From Methanoculleus oceani (lineage in GTDB: Archaea > Halobacteriota > Methanomicrobia > Methanomicrobiales > Methanoculleaceae), in assembly GCF_023702065.1 (NCBI RefSeq), contig NZ_QFDM01000002.1, positions 558,001 to 622,000 of the forward strand: a stretch of DNA of 64,000 nt. The letters are read 5' to 3'. Numbering within the stretch: position 1 is the stretch's first letter; the number at the start of each line of letters is the position of its first letter. Positions 8,518 through 16,906 of this stretch are shown one piece after another. A model generated the notes under the pieces. The model worked only from the letters and a program-made list of their open reading frames with translations. It had not been told where the DNA came from and searched no databases. The translations under genes and the position numbers were made by a program.

Positions 8518-11500
8518 ATGCCCCGCTTCAACCTCAGTCCGTCGCTTATCGGCCGGTTCTTCTACCACGACTGCGAACGCTACCTCCGCTACCACGCGAC
8601 CCCGGAGCAGGAGCGCGAGAAAGCCGGCATCCCGGCGGTCACGATCGCCCGGAGCCCGGTGACGCGAGCCCTCCTCGAAGCCGGCATCCGGTGGGAGGAG
8701 GAGGTTGTCAGGACAAAACTGGATGGGCGGGTGCGGCTCCCGGACGGGACGGGGCCCCTCTCCGGCCGTTCGTTCTCCATCGAGGAGAGTTTCAACCTCT
8801 TCCCCCGATTGTCCCCCGGCGAGGCGATCTACCAATCGACCATCCCGGTCTCGGTCCACTTCCTGAAGAGCTACGGCCTCGATCCCGAACAGCACCGATT
8901 CTCCCCCTGCCGCCCCGATCTCGTCAGGCTCGGTGAAGAGGGGTGCCTGCAGATCATCGACATCAAGGCGAGCGAGGACCTCAGCGTCAGCCACCGGATC
9001 CAGGCGACGCTGTATGCCCTGATCCTCGATCACGCTCTGGACCTGCTCGGTCTCGATCTTGGGGTCGACCGGAACCGGGCGGGGATCTGGCTCTACGGGG
9101 AGGACGAACCGGAACCCTTCGATCTGCACCTCAACATACGGGTGATCGAGAACTTCTTCCGCCACCGCCTCCCCGGTATCCTTGCCGGCCCGCCGGAGGA
9201 CGTGCCCTGGCACCTCACCTCGCGGTGCGAGTCCTGCGAGTTTTACTCCCACTGCCGCGCCGAGGCGGAAGCCTCCTCCTCGGTATCGCAGATCCCGGGC
9301 CTCTCGTCCGCCGGGCGGCGCTACCTGCGTGAGGCCCCGTGGGACGGCGGGTTCTCGATCAACGCGCTCTCCGACCTCACCGGATTCCTCCGTGACCCGG
9401 AGAGCGACCGCTGCCTCGACAACTGCGGGTCGCTCGCCGGCCAGGGCGACCGCCTGCGGGCGACCGTCCGGGCGCTCTCCACGGGGGAAGTCGTTTTGCT
9501 CGCCGCGACCTCGCTCGCACTCCCCGTCTACGAGGATATCACCGTCACCCTGACGCTCCAGAAGGACCCCGTCTCCGGCCGGATATACGCCCTCGGGTTC
9601 CGGCGGAGCAGGGGCAAAGCCGTCTACGGGACGCCCTCGCACGAAGCAATCTTCGTCGCGGCGGACCCCGGCGACTGCGCAGGGGTGCGCCGGGAGTTCG
9701 CCCGGGCTCTCGCCGCGGAACTCGAGGGCGTCGACGGATACAACCGGGGCCGCGACTGGGCCGAGCAGGAGTCGGTGCAGACCTACGTCTACGACACCTA
9801 CGAGGAGGAGCTCTTCACCCGGCTGCTCGAAGAGGCGATCGAGGACCCCGCGACGGCGGAGGATGCTCTCAGGCTGCGGTTCTACTACCAGGACCCCGGC
9901 ATCGCTCTCGGGTCAAGCCACCCGAGCGCGTCCGTCCCCTTCCCGCTCGTCGTCCTGACACGGGAGATCCGGCGGCTGCTCGCGCTTCCCGTCCCGTTCA
10001 CGCTCCGCCTGCCCGAGGTTCTCGCGGCAATCCCCTCCTCACGGTTCGCGTATCAACTCAGCCCAAACAGCCTCTTCTGGAGCGAGCACGGCAACGCCAT
10101 GAAAAGCGACGCCGTCATCATGGTGTGGCACGGGGCAAGGCCGGAGGCTGCAGACTGGGTCCGGCAGGAGGTTTCGCGCCGCCTGCTCGCCACAGGGAGC
10201 GTCCTCGACGGGCTCCGCGAACGGACGAAGGAGAGACTCGTGCGGTGGGCGGAGAAGTTCCGGTTCCCGAGCTCCTGGGACGCCGCGACGCCTGAGATAT
10301 CGCGTCTCCTCTTCATCGCGGAGTACGAGTCGACCATGGGCGCCCGGCGGGTGCAGGAACTGCGGAGCGGGCCGTGGGCGGTAAGGGTCCGGGACGGCGT
10401 CAGCATCCCTCTCAAGAAGAGCGAGGGTAACTTCTGGAAGGTGCTCGCACCCCTCGACCTCTCGCTCTTCGAGCAGTCGCAGGCGTTCAGTTACCTCCTC
10501 GTGCCGAACGGCGAGGCGGGCGAGGAGGCGGCGCGGGCGTTCGACGACCTCCGCTACCGGAGCAGCCCGAACCCCGGGAACAGCGGAGTCTGCTTTGCGA
10601 GGGTCCGCGACACCATCGTCGACCGGACGGCCGGGGAAGTCAGGGGGCTTGTGCTGGAGGTGACCTACCCCCGCGATCACGCACCTTTTGCCGAGGGCGA
10701 CCTCGCGGTGCTGCACCCCCGGTTCACCGATTTCACCGCACCGCGCTACGTCGACCGCCTCCTCGCCCTGGACGAGCAGCCGGAGAACGCGTTCATCCGC
10801 CTTCTCCGGGACCCGCGGGGGTTCGCCGCCCCGGTCTGTGAGCCCGGGGAGGTCGTCGCCGATGCAGAACGGCTCGCCCGCGATGCCGGGTTCACTCAAA
10901 GTCAGGCACGGGCGTTTTCCCATGTGATGACGAACCGCCTGACCCTGGTCTGGGGGCCGCCCGGAACCGGGAAGACGCATTTTCTCGCGACAACCATCCT
11001 CTCGCTCGTCAAAGCCCGGCGGGCGCACGGGGAGCGAATCCGGGTGGGGGTCGCGGCGTTCACCCACGCGGCCGTCGAGAACCTGCTCGTCAAGGTGCAG
11101 GACTCCGTCGATGGGTTCGGCCTTACCGCCGGTCTCCCAATCTACAAACTGAGGGATATCCGGACACCCGGTGGGGAACGGAGCCTCGAGGCGCTGCCTC
11201 ACGATCGGGCGGAGACCGTCGTCGGCTACCCCGCCCTCCTCCTCGGCGGGACGGTGCACGGTTTTGCGAGACTCGAGAAATCCCTCCCGTCCCTCGATAT
11301 CCTGATCGTCGACGAAGCGTCGCAAATGCGGGCGGCGGAACTCGCGATGGTGCTCCCGATGCTCGGGCAGGGCGGACGGCTCGTCCTCGCGGGGGACGAC
11401 CTTCAACTCCCGCCGGTCGTCCAGGGGGCGTATCCGGCACCGGTTGACGGCCTCCCCGGGCTTGAGGACTCCGTCTTCGCCTACCTCCGGCACCGCGACG

Positions 11501-12297
11501 ACCCCGGTCGCCCCGTCTACACCTGCCAGATCCAGGAAAACTGGCGGATGAACCGCACCCTCTCGGGGTTCGCAGCGGAGACGCTCTACGGCACCGGGTA
11601 TGCTCCCGCGACCGACGCGATCGCAGCGCAACGGATCGCCCTTGCGCCGGGTTTGCCGGATGAGGAGTGGATGGAGTGGATCCTCGATCCGGCATACCCG
11701 CTCGTGCTCTGTGTCCTTGATGGTGTCCGGACGACCGTGGAGAACCGGGTCGAGGCGGCGCTGGTCGCCCGATTGAGCGGAGCGCTCCGGGAGCGGCTCA
11801 TCGACCCCGGCTCAGGGGAACGGTATCCGGCGACGGAGAACGGGGATTTCCGATTCTGGCGGCACGGGCTCTTCATCGTCAGCCCGCACCATGCCCAGAT
11901 AGGCGCCATCAAAAACAGTCTCGCCGGCATGCGGGCCTGGGAATACCCGCCGTTCGTGGACACCGTCGATAAGATGCAGGGGCAGGAGGCGGAGGCGGTC
12001 ATCGTCAGTTACGGCGTAAGCGACGCCGAGACCGCTCTTGCCGAGGCCGAGTTCATCTACAGCAGAAATCGCCTGAACGTATCGCTGACCCGGAGCCGGG
12101 CGAAGTGCGTGGTCTTTCTGCCCCGGCCGCTGCTGGAACCGCCGCTTGATCTGGTGCAGAACGAGAAGGCGGCGGCGGGGCTTGTACACATGCTCGACCT
12201 CCAGGAGTTCTGCCGAACCCACGGGGATGCGCGGACATTCGACCTCGACGACGAGGCAGGCGTCCGGCTCACGGTGATGCGGGCGCGGGGGGAGTGA
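8518..12297 (+). CDS. Dna2-like fusion: Fe-S PD-(D/E)XK nuclease with superfamily 1 helicase
   Basis: 1259 residues. Residues about 1-260 form a RecB/Cas4-like nuclease with RPDLV, IIDIKAS and the QATLYALIL helix. A lone Cys at residue 19 plus C-x2-C-x5-C at about 237-246 form the four ligands expected for a 4Fe-4S cluster, as in Dna2 and AddB. The C-terminal third is an SF1 helicase of the Upf1/Dna2 type: Walker A GPPGTGKT (about 814-821), Walker B DEASQM (about 932) and the late motifs DTVDKMQGQEAEAVIVSYG and NRLNVSLTRSRAKC. It should process DNA ends or flaps. It is followed by two more DNA-repair genes, though without tight operon spacing. Confidence 0.9.
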   Translation: MPRFNLSPSLIGRFFYHDCERYLRYHATPEQEREKAGIPAVTIARSPVTRALLEAGIRWEEEVVRTKLDGRVRLPDGTGPLSGRSFSIEESFNLFPRLSPGEAIYQSTIPVSVHFLKSYGLDPEQHRFSPCRPDLVRLGEEGCLQIIDIKASEDLSVSHRIQATLYALILDHALDLLGLDLGVDRNRAGIWLYGEDEPEPFDLHLNIRVIENFFRHRLPGILAGPPEDVPWHLTSRCESCEFYSHCRAEAEASSSVSQIPGLSSAGRRYLREAPWDGGFSINALSDLTGFLRDPESDRCLDNCGSLAGQGDRLRATVRALSTGEVVLLAATSLALPVYEDITVTLTLQKDPVSGRIYALGFRRSRGKAVYGTPSHEAIFVAADPGDCAGVRREFARALAAELEGVDGYNRGRDWAEQESVQTYVYDTYEEELFTRLLEEAIEDPATAEDALRLRFYYQDPGIALGSSHPSASVPFPLVVLTREIRRLLALPVPFTLRLPEVLAAIPSSRFAYQLSPNSLFWSEHGNAMKSDAVIMVWHGARPEAADWVRQEVSRRLLATGSVLDGLRERTKERLVRWAEKFRFPSSWDAATPEISRLLFIAEYESTMGARRVQELRSGPWAVRVRDGVSIPLKKSEGNFWKVLAPLDLSLFEQSQAFSYLLVPNGEAGEEAARAFDDLRYRSSPNPGNSGVCFARVRDTIVDRTAGEVRGLVLEVTYPRDHAPFAEGDLAVLHPRFTDFTAPRYVDRLLALDEQPENAFIRLLRDPRGFAAPVCEPGEVVADAERLARDAGFTQSQARAFSHVMTNRLTLVWGPPGTGKTHFLATTILSLVKARRAHGERIRVGVAAFTHAAVENLLVKVQDSVDGFGLTAGLPIYKLRDIRTPGGERSLEALPHDRAETVVGYPALLLGGTVHGFARLEKSLPSLDILIVDEASQMRAAELAMVLPMLGQGGRLVLAGDDLQLPPVVQGAYPAPVDGLPGLEDSVFAYLRHRDDPGRPVYTCQIQENWRMNRTLSGFAAETLYGTGYAPATDAIAAQRIALAPGLPDEEWMEWILDPAYPLVLCVLDGVRTTVENRVEAALVARLSGALRERLIDPGSGERYPATENGDFRFWRHGLFIVSPHHAQIGAIKNSLAGMRAWEYPPFVDTVDKMQGQEAEAVIVSYGVSDAETALAEAEFIYSRNRLNVSLTRSRAKCVVFLPRPLLEPPLDLVQNEKAAAGLVHMLDLQEFCRTHGDARTFDLDDEAGVRLTVMRARGE

Positions 12298-12726
12298 GAG
12301 GTTAGGGGAGGCAGAGGTGCGCATGCTCCTGCCGCGGCCGGGCGCCATTGCGATCGCTTCCCAGACTAAAATTCAGCGCATATTCAAGTAACCGACATCG
12401 GGGACCAGCGCAGATATTTCTGGCACGATCTTTCCCTGCTATCCCGTTACACTGGACCGTGGGGATATCGCCATAGGGGGAAGGGGCTGACGGGGAGGGG
12501 GGAGCATCCCCCCTCCCCTGTCCCCACCCCCCTGCGTGGCGATACCAACTGGAAAGCCGTGCCCGAGTATGCGAAAACAGAACGCCGAGTATTTGATCCG
12601 ATTTGGGCCAGAGACTATTGTGACTGCACCATTCTTGCTCAGGTTTAACGAACGCGTTTACATCCAGAATATTCCTTTGTCGCCCCCGGCCCAACCTATT
12701 TCCTCCTGTCAGACAAATGCTATACT
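12298..12726. other. 429-bp gap with a long GC-rich inverted repeat, no credible gene
   Basis: The minus-strand open frame here (to about 12694) is rich in Trp/Gly/Pro/Arg and is interrupted conceptually by the hairpin at 12463-12546, so I do not call it a gene. Apart from the hairpin and the AT-richer 12595-12670 stretch leading to the next gene, nothing is recognisable. Confidence 0.5.
12463..12546. repeat. Long imperfect inverted repeat with a perfect 12-bp core stem
   Basis: The core is GGGGAGGGGGGA (12492-12503), loop GCA, then TCCCCCCTCCCC (12507-12518), a perfect 12-bp stem. The complementarity continues outward with small bulges to GGATATCGCCA (12463-12473) pairing with TGGCGATACC (12537-12546). 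The overall arm is about 40 bp. The length, symmetry and intergenic position suggest a dispersed MITE-like element or a strong RNA hairpin; the G-runs could also form a quadruplex. No target-site duplication is evident. Confidence 0.75.
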
Positions 12727-13611
12727 GTGATCGGCAGCCTCGATCCCGACCAGAACGACCGCGAACGCCGGCTCCTTGACGAGATCAGGGAGCAGGGGGC
12801 AACCCCGGAGACCACCCGCCTCTTCCAGGACCTCATCCTCTCCTACTACCGGACCTACGGCCGGGACCTCCCCTGGCGGCACACCACCGACGCCTACCGG
12901 ATCCTCGTCTCCGAGATCATGCTCCAGCAGACACAGGTGGAGCGGGCCGCCGCGAAATACCGTGAGTTTCTCGAACAGTTCCCGGACTTCGAGAGCCTTG
13001 CCCGTGCACCCAGGAGCGAGGTGCTCCTCGCCTGGCAGGGGATGGGCTACAACCGCCGGGCAATCGCGCTCCAGGAGACCGCACGGCGCGTCGTGGACGA
13101 GTTCGGCGGCGACCTCCCGGCCGACGTCGAGACGCTCGCGACCTTCCCCGGCATAGGGAAGGCGACCGCATCGGCGATCTGCGCATACGCGTTCAACATG
13201 CCGGTCGTCTACATCGAGACGAACATCCGGCGGATCTTCATCCACTTCTTCTTCCAGGACCGGGAGGACGTCCGGGACGACGAGATTCTCCCGCTCGTCG
13301 AACAGGCCCTTGAACGTGGAAACCCGCGGGAGTGGTACAGCGCGCTGATGGATTACGGTACGGTGTTAAAGAAGCGGACGGCGAACCCGAACCGGCGGAG
13401 CGCGTCCTATTCCCGGCAGAGCCGGTTCGAGGGGTCCGACCGGCAGGTCAGGGGACGGATACTCGCGCTCGTCCTCGAGGAGGGGACGGTCACGGAGGAG
13501 GAGGTGATCCTCCGGCTCTGCGAAGAACCCGGGCGGGTGAAGAGGATTCTCGGGGACCTCGCACGGGAAGGGTTCGTCGCCGAGAGCGAGGGTGCGTATA
13601 CCTGTAGGTAA
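12727..13611 (+). CDS. MutY-like HhH-GPD DNA glycosylase lacking Fe-S ligands
   Basis: 294 residues from a GTG start. The fold of A/G-specific adenine glycosylase is clear: LPWR (48-51), the helix VSEIMLQQTQ with catalytic-type Glu63, and the helix-hairpin-helix FPGIGKATASAI (140-151). Three features depart from MutY. The position of the catalytic Asp is Glu164 (YIETNI). The second tyrosine of GLGYY is Asn109. The C-terminal Fe-S cysteines are absent, replaced by a Ser/Arg-rich loop at about 218-235. No NUDIX-like 8-oxoguanine domain follows, only a short winged helix. It may repair a different lesion or be a structural paralogue. Confidence 0.75.
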   Translation: MIGSLDPDQNDRERRLLDEIREQGATPETTRLFQDLILSYYRTYGRDLPWRHTTDAYRILVSEIMLQQTQVERAAAKYREFLEQFPDFESLARAPRSEVLLAWQGMGYNRRAIALQETARRVVDEFGGDLPADVETLATFPGIGKATASAICAYAFNMPVVYIETNIRRIFIHFFFQDREDVRDDEILPLVEQALERGNPREWYSALMDYGTVLKKRTANPNRRSASYSRQSRFEGSDRQVRGRILALVLEEGTVTEEEVILRLCEEPGRVKRILGDLAREGFVAESEGAYTCR

Positions 13612-13645
13612 GGTTGATGCCCATACGGGATCACCCCGGAGAGGC

Positions 13646-14551
13646 ATGAAGATCGGCTACCCGTGCATCAACCGGAGCATCGGCTGCTCCTCGGGCCGCA
13701 CGTTTCGGCTCTCCTCCTACTCCGACGAACGGCTGGAGGAGACCGTCCGGGAGAACCTCCGCTGCCTTGAAGAGATCCTCCGCTATAACCTCAAAGAGTC
13801 CATCCTCTTCTTCCGGATCGGCTCCGGCCTCGTGCCGTTCGCATCGCACCCGGTCTGCACCGCCCCGTGGGAGGAGACCTTCGCGGAGCCGTTTCGCGAG
13901 ATCGGCCGGTTCGCCCACGAGCACGGGATGCGAGTCTCCATGCACCCCGACCAGTTCGTCGTCATCAACGCGAAAGACCCCGGTATCGTTGAGAAGAGCG
14001 TCGCCGAACTCCGTTACCACGCCGCCGTCCTCGACGCCATGCACCTTGATGGAAGCGCGAAAGTCCAGATCCACGTCGGCGGGGTCTACGGGGATAAGAA
14101 GGCGAGTATGGAGCGGTTCGCGAGCGTGTACTCCCGCCTCGACGAGGGCATCCTCCGCCGACTGGTCGTCGAGAACGACGACTCGCGCTACACCCTGGCC
14201 GATTGTCTCCGCATCCACGAGGAGACCGGCATCCCGGTGCTCTTCGACGTATTCCACCACCAACTCAACCCTTCGGGCATTGCGGTGGCCGGGGCGGTCG
14301 AACAGTCCGGCGCGACCTGGCGGCCCGGAGACGGCATCCCGATGACCGATTACAGCACCCCGATGCCGGGCGGGCGAAGAGGGAGGCATGCAGAGAGCCT
14401 TGATGCTGCCGACTTCGAGCAGTTCCTCGCCGAGACCGCGCCGACGGATATCGACATCATGCTCGAGATCAAGGATAAAGAGAAGAGCGCTCTTGCGGCC
14501 GTCGGGATCGTCCGCCGGGACGGGCGGTTTCTCCTGCCGGCAGAGCGGTAG
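13646..14551 (+). CDS. uvsE: UV damage endonuclease
   Basis: The start at 13646 has a GGAGAGG site six bases upstream and opens with the family N-terminus MKIGYPCINRSIGC. The TIM-barrel metal motifs of UvsE/UVDE follow: SILFFRIGSGLVPFASHP (about 50-67), HPDQFVVI (about 104-111), QIHVGGVYGDK, VVENDD and the closing DIDIMLEIKDKEKSAL. The enzyme nicks DNA 5' of UV photoproducts and some other lesions. It starts 34 bp after the MutY-like gene, so both are likely co-transcribed. The usual length is about 300 residues and this one has 301. Confidence 0.93.
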   Translation: MKIGYPCINRSIGCSSGRTFRLSSYSDERLEETVRENLRCLEEILRYNLKESILFFRIGSGLVPFASHPVCTAPWEETFAEPFREIGRFAHEHGMRVSMHPDQFVVINAKDPGIVEKSVAELRYHAAVLDAMHLDGSAKVQIHVGGVYGDKKASMERFASVYSRLDEGILRRLVVENDDSRYTLADCLRIHEETGIPVLFDVFHHQLNPSGIAVAGAVEQSGATWRPGDGIPMTDYSTPMPGGRRGRHAESLDAADFEQFLAETAPTDIDIMLEIKDKEKSALAAVGIVRRDGRFLLPAER

Positions 14552-14556
14552 CCCCC

Positions 14557-14982
14557 TCAGGGTGTAACGACGTCTATCGCCGGAGGAACGAGCGCCGAGC
14601 TGATTGCATGGCAGATGCCGTTCGTACAGAACGCGTCGGCCTCGACGATGGGGACGCTGTTGACGGTGATGCCCCGATCGGACGACCGTATGACGAGATC
14701 CGTTCCGAGGCTCGACCTGACGGCGGCGATACTCCGGAGGTCCTCCGAGGTCAGCAGCTCCGGCACGACATGGTAACTCGTGATGAGAAGGAGCTTGTCG
14801 GGGTCCTGCCTGATCTCATCCATCCGCTCCTTCGGGACCCTCGCAAACGCCTCGTCCGTCGGGACGAAGACCGTGAACGGCCCCCTCTCGCGGAGCATCG
14901 GCTCCATGCCCGCTATCCGGATCAGTTCGAGAAATACGGCGAGGTTCTCGGAGTCTTCCAGGGTTTCGATGATGTTCTTCAT
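14557..14982 (-). CDS. Single fasciclin-domain protein (array member 1)
   Basis: 141 residues and one FAS1 domain: MKNIIETLEDSENLAVFLELIRIAG, FTVFVPTDEAFARVP and the C-terminal motif AFCTNGICHAISSALVPP. There is no signal peptide. Two cysteines in CTNGIC flank the conserved NG and could form a disulfide or bind a metal. A TATA-like TATAAATAA (minus strand) lies at about 15017-15026. It is the last of four tandem paralogues, converging with uvsE. Confidence 0.88.
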   Translation of the reverse strand: MKNIIETLEDSENLAVFLELIRIAGMEPMLRERGPFTVFVPTDEAFARVPKERMDEIRQDPDKLLLITSYHVVPELLTSEDLRSIAAVRSSLGTDLVIRSSDRGITVNSVPIVEADAFCTNGICHAISSALVPPAIDVVTP

Positions 14983-15071
14983 ACTGTTCTCTCCACTCGC
15001 CCTACTCGTGTGCCGGGTTATTTATACGTTCTCCCGGAGCCCCGGCCGGGCGGCTCCGACCCTGTATTCGC

Positions 15072-15506
15072 CTATACTGCAGCCGTCCTGGCAACCGGAG
15101 GCAGGAGCAGCGCGTAAACCGCATGGCAGAGGCCGTTGGTGCACCACGCATCGGACTCCACCACCGGCACGTCGTTGACCAGCACCCCCTCCGGCGCAAC
15201 CTCCACCGTCAGGTCTTCCCCCTGGAGCGACCGCAGGGTCCGTATGCCCAGGAGGTCGATCATGGAATGCACCCCCGGGACGATATGGTAATTCAGGGTA
15301 TCAGCAAGCCTGTCGACGTTCTCCCGGATCGCGTCCAGTTCCGACCGGGGCACCGCCCGGAACGCATCGTCGTCCGGGACGAAGAGGGTATAGGGCCCTT
15401 CGGCGCTCAACCGCTCCTCCATGCCGGCTGCCTGTACAAGGTCAAGAAACGTGGCAAACGAGCCCGATTCCCGCAAGGTCGCGAGGATACTCTTCATGCG
15501 AACCAA
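15072..15506 (-). CDS. Single fasciclin-domain protein (array member 2)
   Basis: 144 residues and one FAS1 domain (MKSILATLRESGSFATFLDLVQ, YTLFVPDDDAFRAVP, AWCTNGLCHAVYALLLPP; start codon at M4, position 15497, is an alternative to 15506). No export signal. Like member 1 it has the CTNG-x-C pair. Its own promoter contains TATATATAATTAC read from the other strand at 15534-15546, 28 bp upstream. Confidence 0.88.
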   Translation of the reverse strand: MVRMKSILATLRESGSFATFLDLVQAAGMEERLSAEGPYTLFVPDDDAFRAVPRSELDAIRENVDRLADTLNYHIVPGVHSMIDLLGIRTLRSLQGEDLTVEVAPEGVLVNDVPVVESDAWCTNGLCHAVYALLLPPVARTAAV

Positions 15507-15533
15507 CTCCGGCGGGAGATGGAGGGGCGAGAG

Positions 15534-15546
15534 TATATATAATTAC
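15534..15546 (-). promoter_or_regulatory. TATA box of fasciclin member 2
   Basis: The 13-mer TATATATAATTAC (plus-strand reading) occurs identically at 16124-16136 and 41890-41902, always upstream of a minus-strand gene, consistent with a core promoter. Confidence 0.65.
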
Positions 15547-15648
15547 GGGTGGGCCCTACCGGCTTTGGGAGGCGTGCAGAGGCCGGTTTCCGTCATTCGC
15601 CCAATCCTCGCCGCCGGACGCACCCGGTGCATACGCACCTCTCCGGCC

Positions 15649-16083
15649 TCAGACCAGTCTTCTCACCCGCGCCTCGACCGCCCGCGGCATGAGCACCCTG
15701 TCGATGACGTGATAGATGCCGTTCGTGCATTCGACGTCGGGCTGGAGGACGGCGGCGTCATTCAGCCGCATCGCCTCCGGAGGCCCCGAGATATCCAGGT
15801 GGTCCCCCTGCAGGGTCCTGATCGCCTCCATCCGTGCCAGTTCGTGCGTGGTGAGTTTGCCCTGGATCACATGGTACAGGATCATATCCGCGAGCCTCTC
15901 CCGGTCGTCCGTGATGACGTCCACCATCTCTCCGGAGAATCCGGAATACGCCTCATTCGTAGGGAACAGTGCCGTATACTCCCCCTCTCCCCGGAGGGTC
16001 TCCGCCACCCCTCCGACCTGTATCAGCCTGATGGAGGTGCTCAGCCGGTCGTCTTCCCGGGCTGTCTCAAAGATACTCTTCAT
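15649..16083 (-). CDS. Single fasciclin-domain protein (array member 3)
   Basis: 144 residues with one FAS1 domain starting MKSIFETAREDDRLSTSIRLIQ. The C-terminal motif is VECTNGIYHVIDRVLMPR, keeping only the first Cys of the CTNG-x-C pair. No signal peptide. Separate promoter with the shared TATA 13-mer at 16124-16136. Confidence 0.88.
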   Translation of the reverse strand: MKSIFETAREDDRLSTSIRLIQVGGVAETLRGEGEYTALFPTNEAYSGFSGEMVDVITDDRERLADMILYHVIQGKLTTHELARMEAIRTLQGDHLDISGPPEAMRLNDAAVLQPDVECTNGIYHVIDRVLMPRAVEARVRRLV

Positions 16084-16123
16084 GGGTAATCCTCCGGATG
16101 AAGACCGGGATCATTCAGCCAGA

Positions 16124-16136
16124 TATATATAATTAC
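16124..16136 (-). promoter_or_regulatory. TATA box of fasciclin member 3
   Basis: Identical 13-mer to the one at 15534-15546, about 41 bp upstream of the start codon at 16083. Confidence 0.65.
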
Positions 16137-16281
16137 GGACATGATATTCCGAGGCCCCGGGGGCAGCGATCGGGGGAGATAGGTGCCGAATCTGTGTACC
16201 CTCTCCGGCCAAACAAGGGAAAACACCCCGCACCCTGCGGAAAAGAAAGGGATCTTCGGCCGGACCGCAGTCCGCCCGGGC

Positions 16282-16725
16282 TTACTCGCTCGCTGCGTAG
16301 GCCTCGAAGGCCTGCGAGAGCGTCACGAAGGGGATGCTATCGAGGACATGGATGATGCCGTTCTCCGCCTCCATGTCCCCCTCGAGCACGACGGCCTCGT
16401 CCACCTGCGTACCGCGCTCGGTCTTCCTGACTGCGATGACGTTCCCTTCCACGGTCTGCACGACATTCCTCGCGAGCAGCGCATCGAGCGTGCACTTATG
16501 CCCGCCGATCGTGAAGAAGTCGATGAGATGCGAGAGCATCTGCCTGTCGTTCAAGATCATCGCCCGGTTCGGCTCGGGGATCGCATCCCACGCCGAGTCG
16601 ACCGGGGCAAAGAACGTCATCGGCCCCTCGCCCTGCAGCGTCTTCTCCTCGCCGAGGGTCCGGATGATCTCGACGAGCCTGCCAAACCGCCCATCATTCT
16701 GTAACGCATCAAAGATCTTCGCCAT
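16282..16725 (-). CDS. Single fasciclin-domain protein (array member 4)
   Basis: 147 residues: MAKIFDALQNDGRFGRLVEIIRTLG, MTFFAPVDSAWDAIP and the C-terminal MEAENGIIHVLDSIP, the canonical FAS1 ending without cysteines. It is the most divergent member and the most like the exported FAS1 proteins, yet it has no signal peptide. An AT-rich promoter (TATATATGGATTATTATAAA, plus strand) lies at about 16768-16787. Confidence 0.87.
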   Translation of the reverse strand: MAKIFDALQNDGRFGRLVEIIRTLGEEKTLQGEGPMTFFAPVDSAWDAIPEPNRAMILNDRQMLSHLIDFFTIGGHKCTLDALLARNVVQTVEGNVIAVRKTERGTQVDEAVVLEGDMEAENGIIHVLDSIPFVTLSQAFEAYAASE

Positions 16726-16831
16726 ACCAGGTACCTCTCTGTAGGGGCCCTTCGTGGTATGTCATCGTATATATGGATTATTATAAATCAAGAATTATGG
16801 AAAACCGGAGAGGGGGATACGCGCCTCCACC

Positions 16832-16862
16832 CCGTGCGGCGAGGTCCGGCCCCGCCGCACGG
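16832..16862. repeat. GC-rich inverted repeat between the DUF447 and fasciclin genes
   Basis: CCGTGCGGCG (16832-16841) pairs perfectly with CGCCGCACGG (16853-16862) around an 11-nt loop. It follows the stop of the DUF447 gene in the transcribed direction and may stabilise or end that transcript. Confidence 0.5.
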
Positions 16863-16906
16863 CCTCTTCGGGACCGGGAATGCAGGCCGGGAGGCAAGAA
16901 AAACCG

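Noticed and set aside
10039-11631. 530-residue open frame antisense to the Dna2-like gene
   Set aside because: High-GC shadow: no domain, and it covers conserved helicase motifs on the other strand.
12302-12694. Minus-strand protein over the hairpin region
   Set aside because: Low-complexity residues encoded by an inverted repeat; no start signal.
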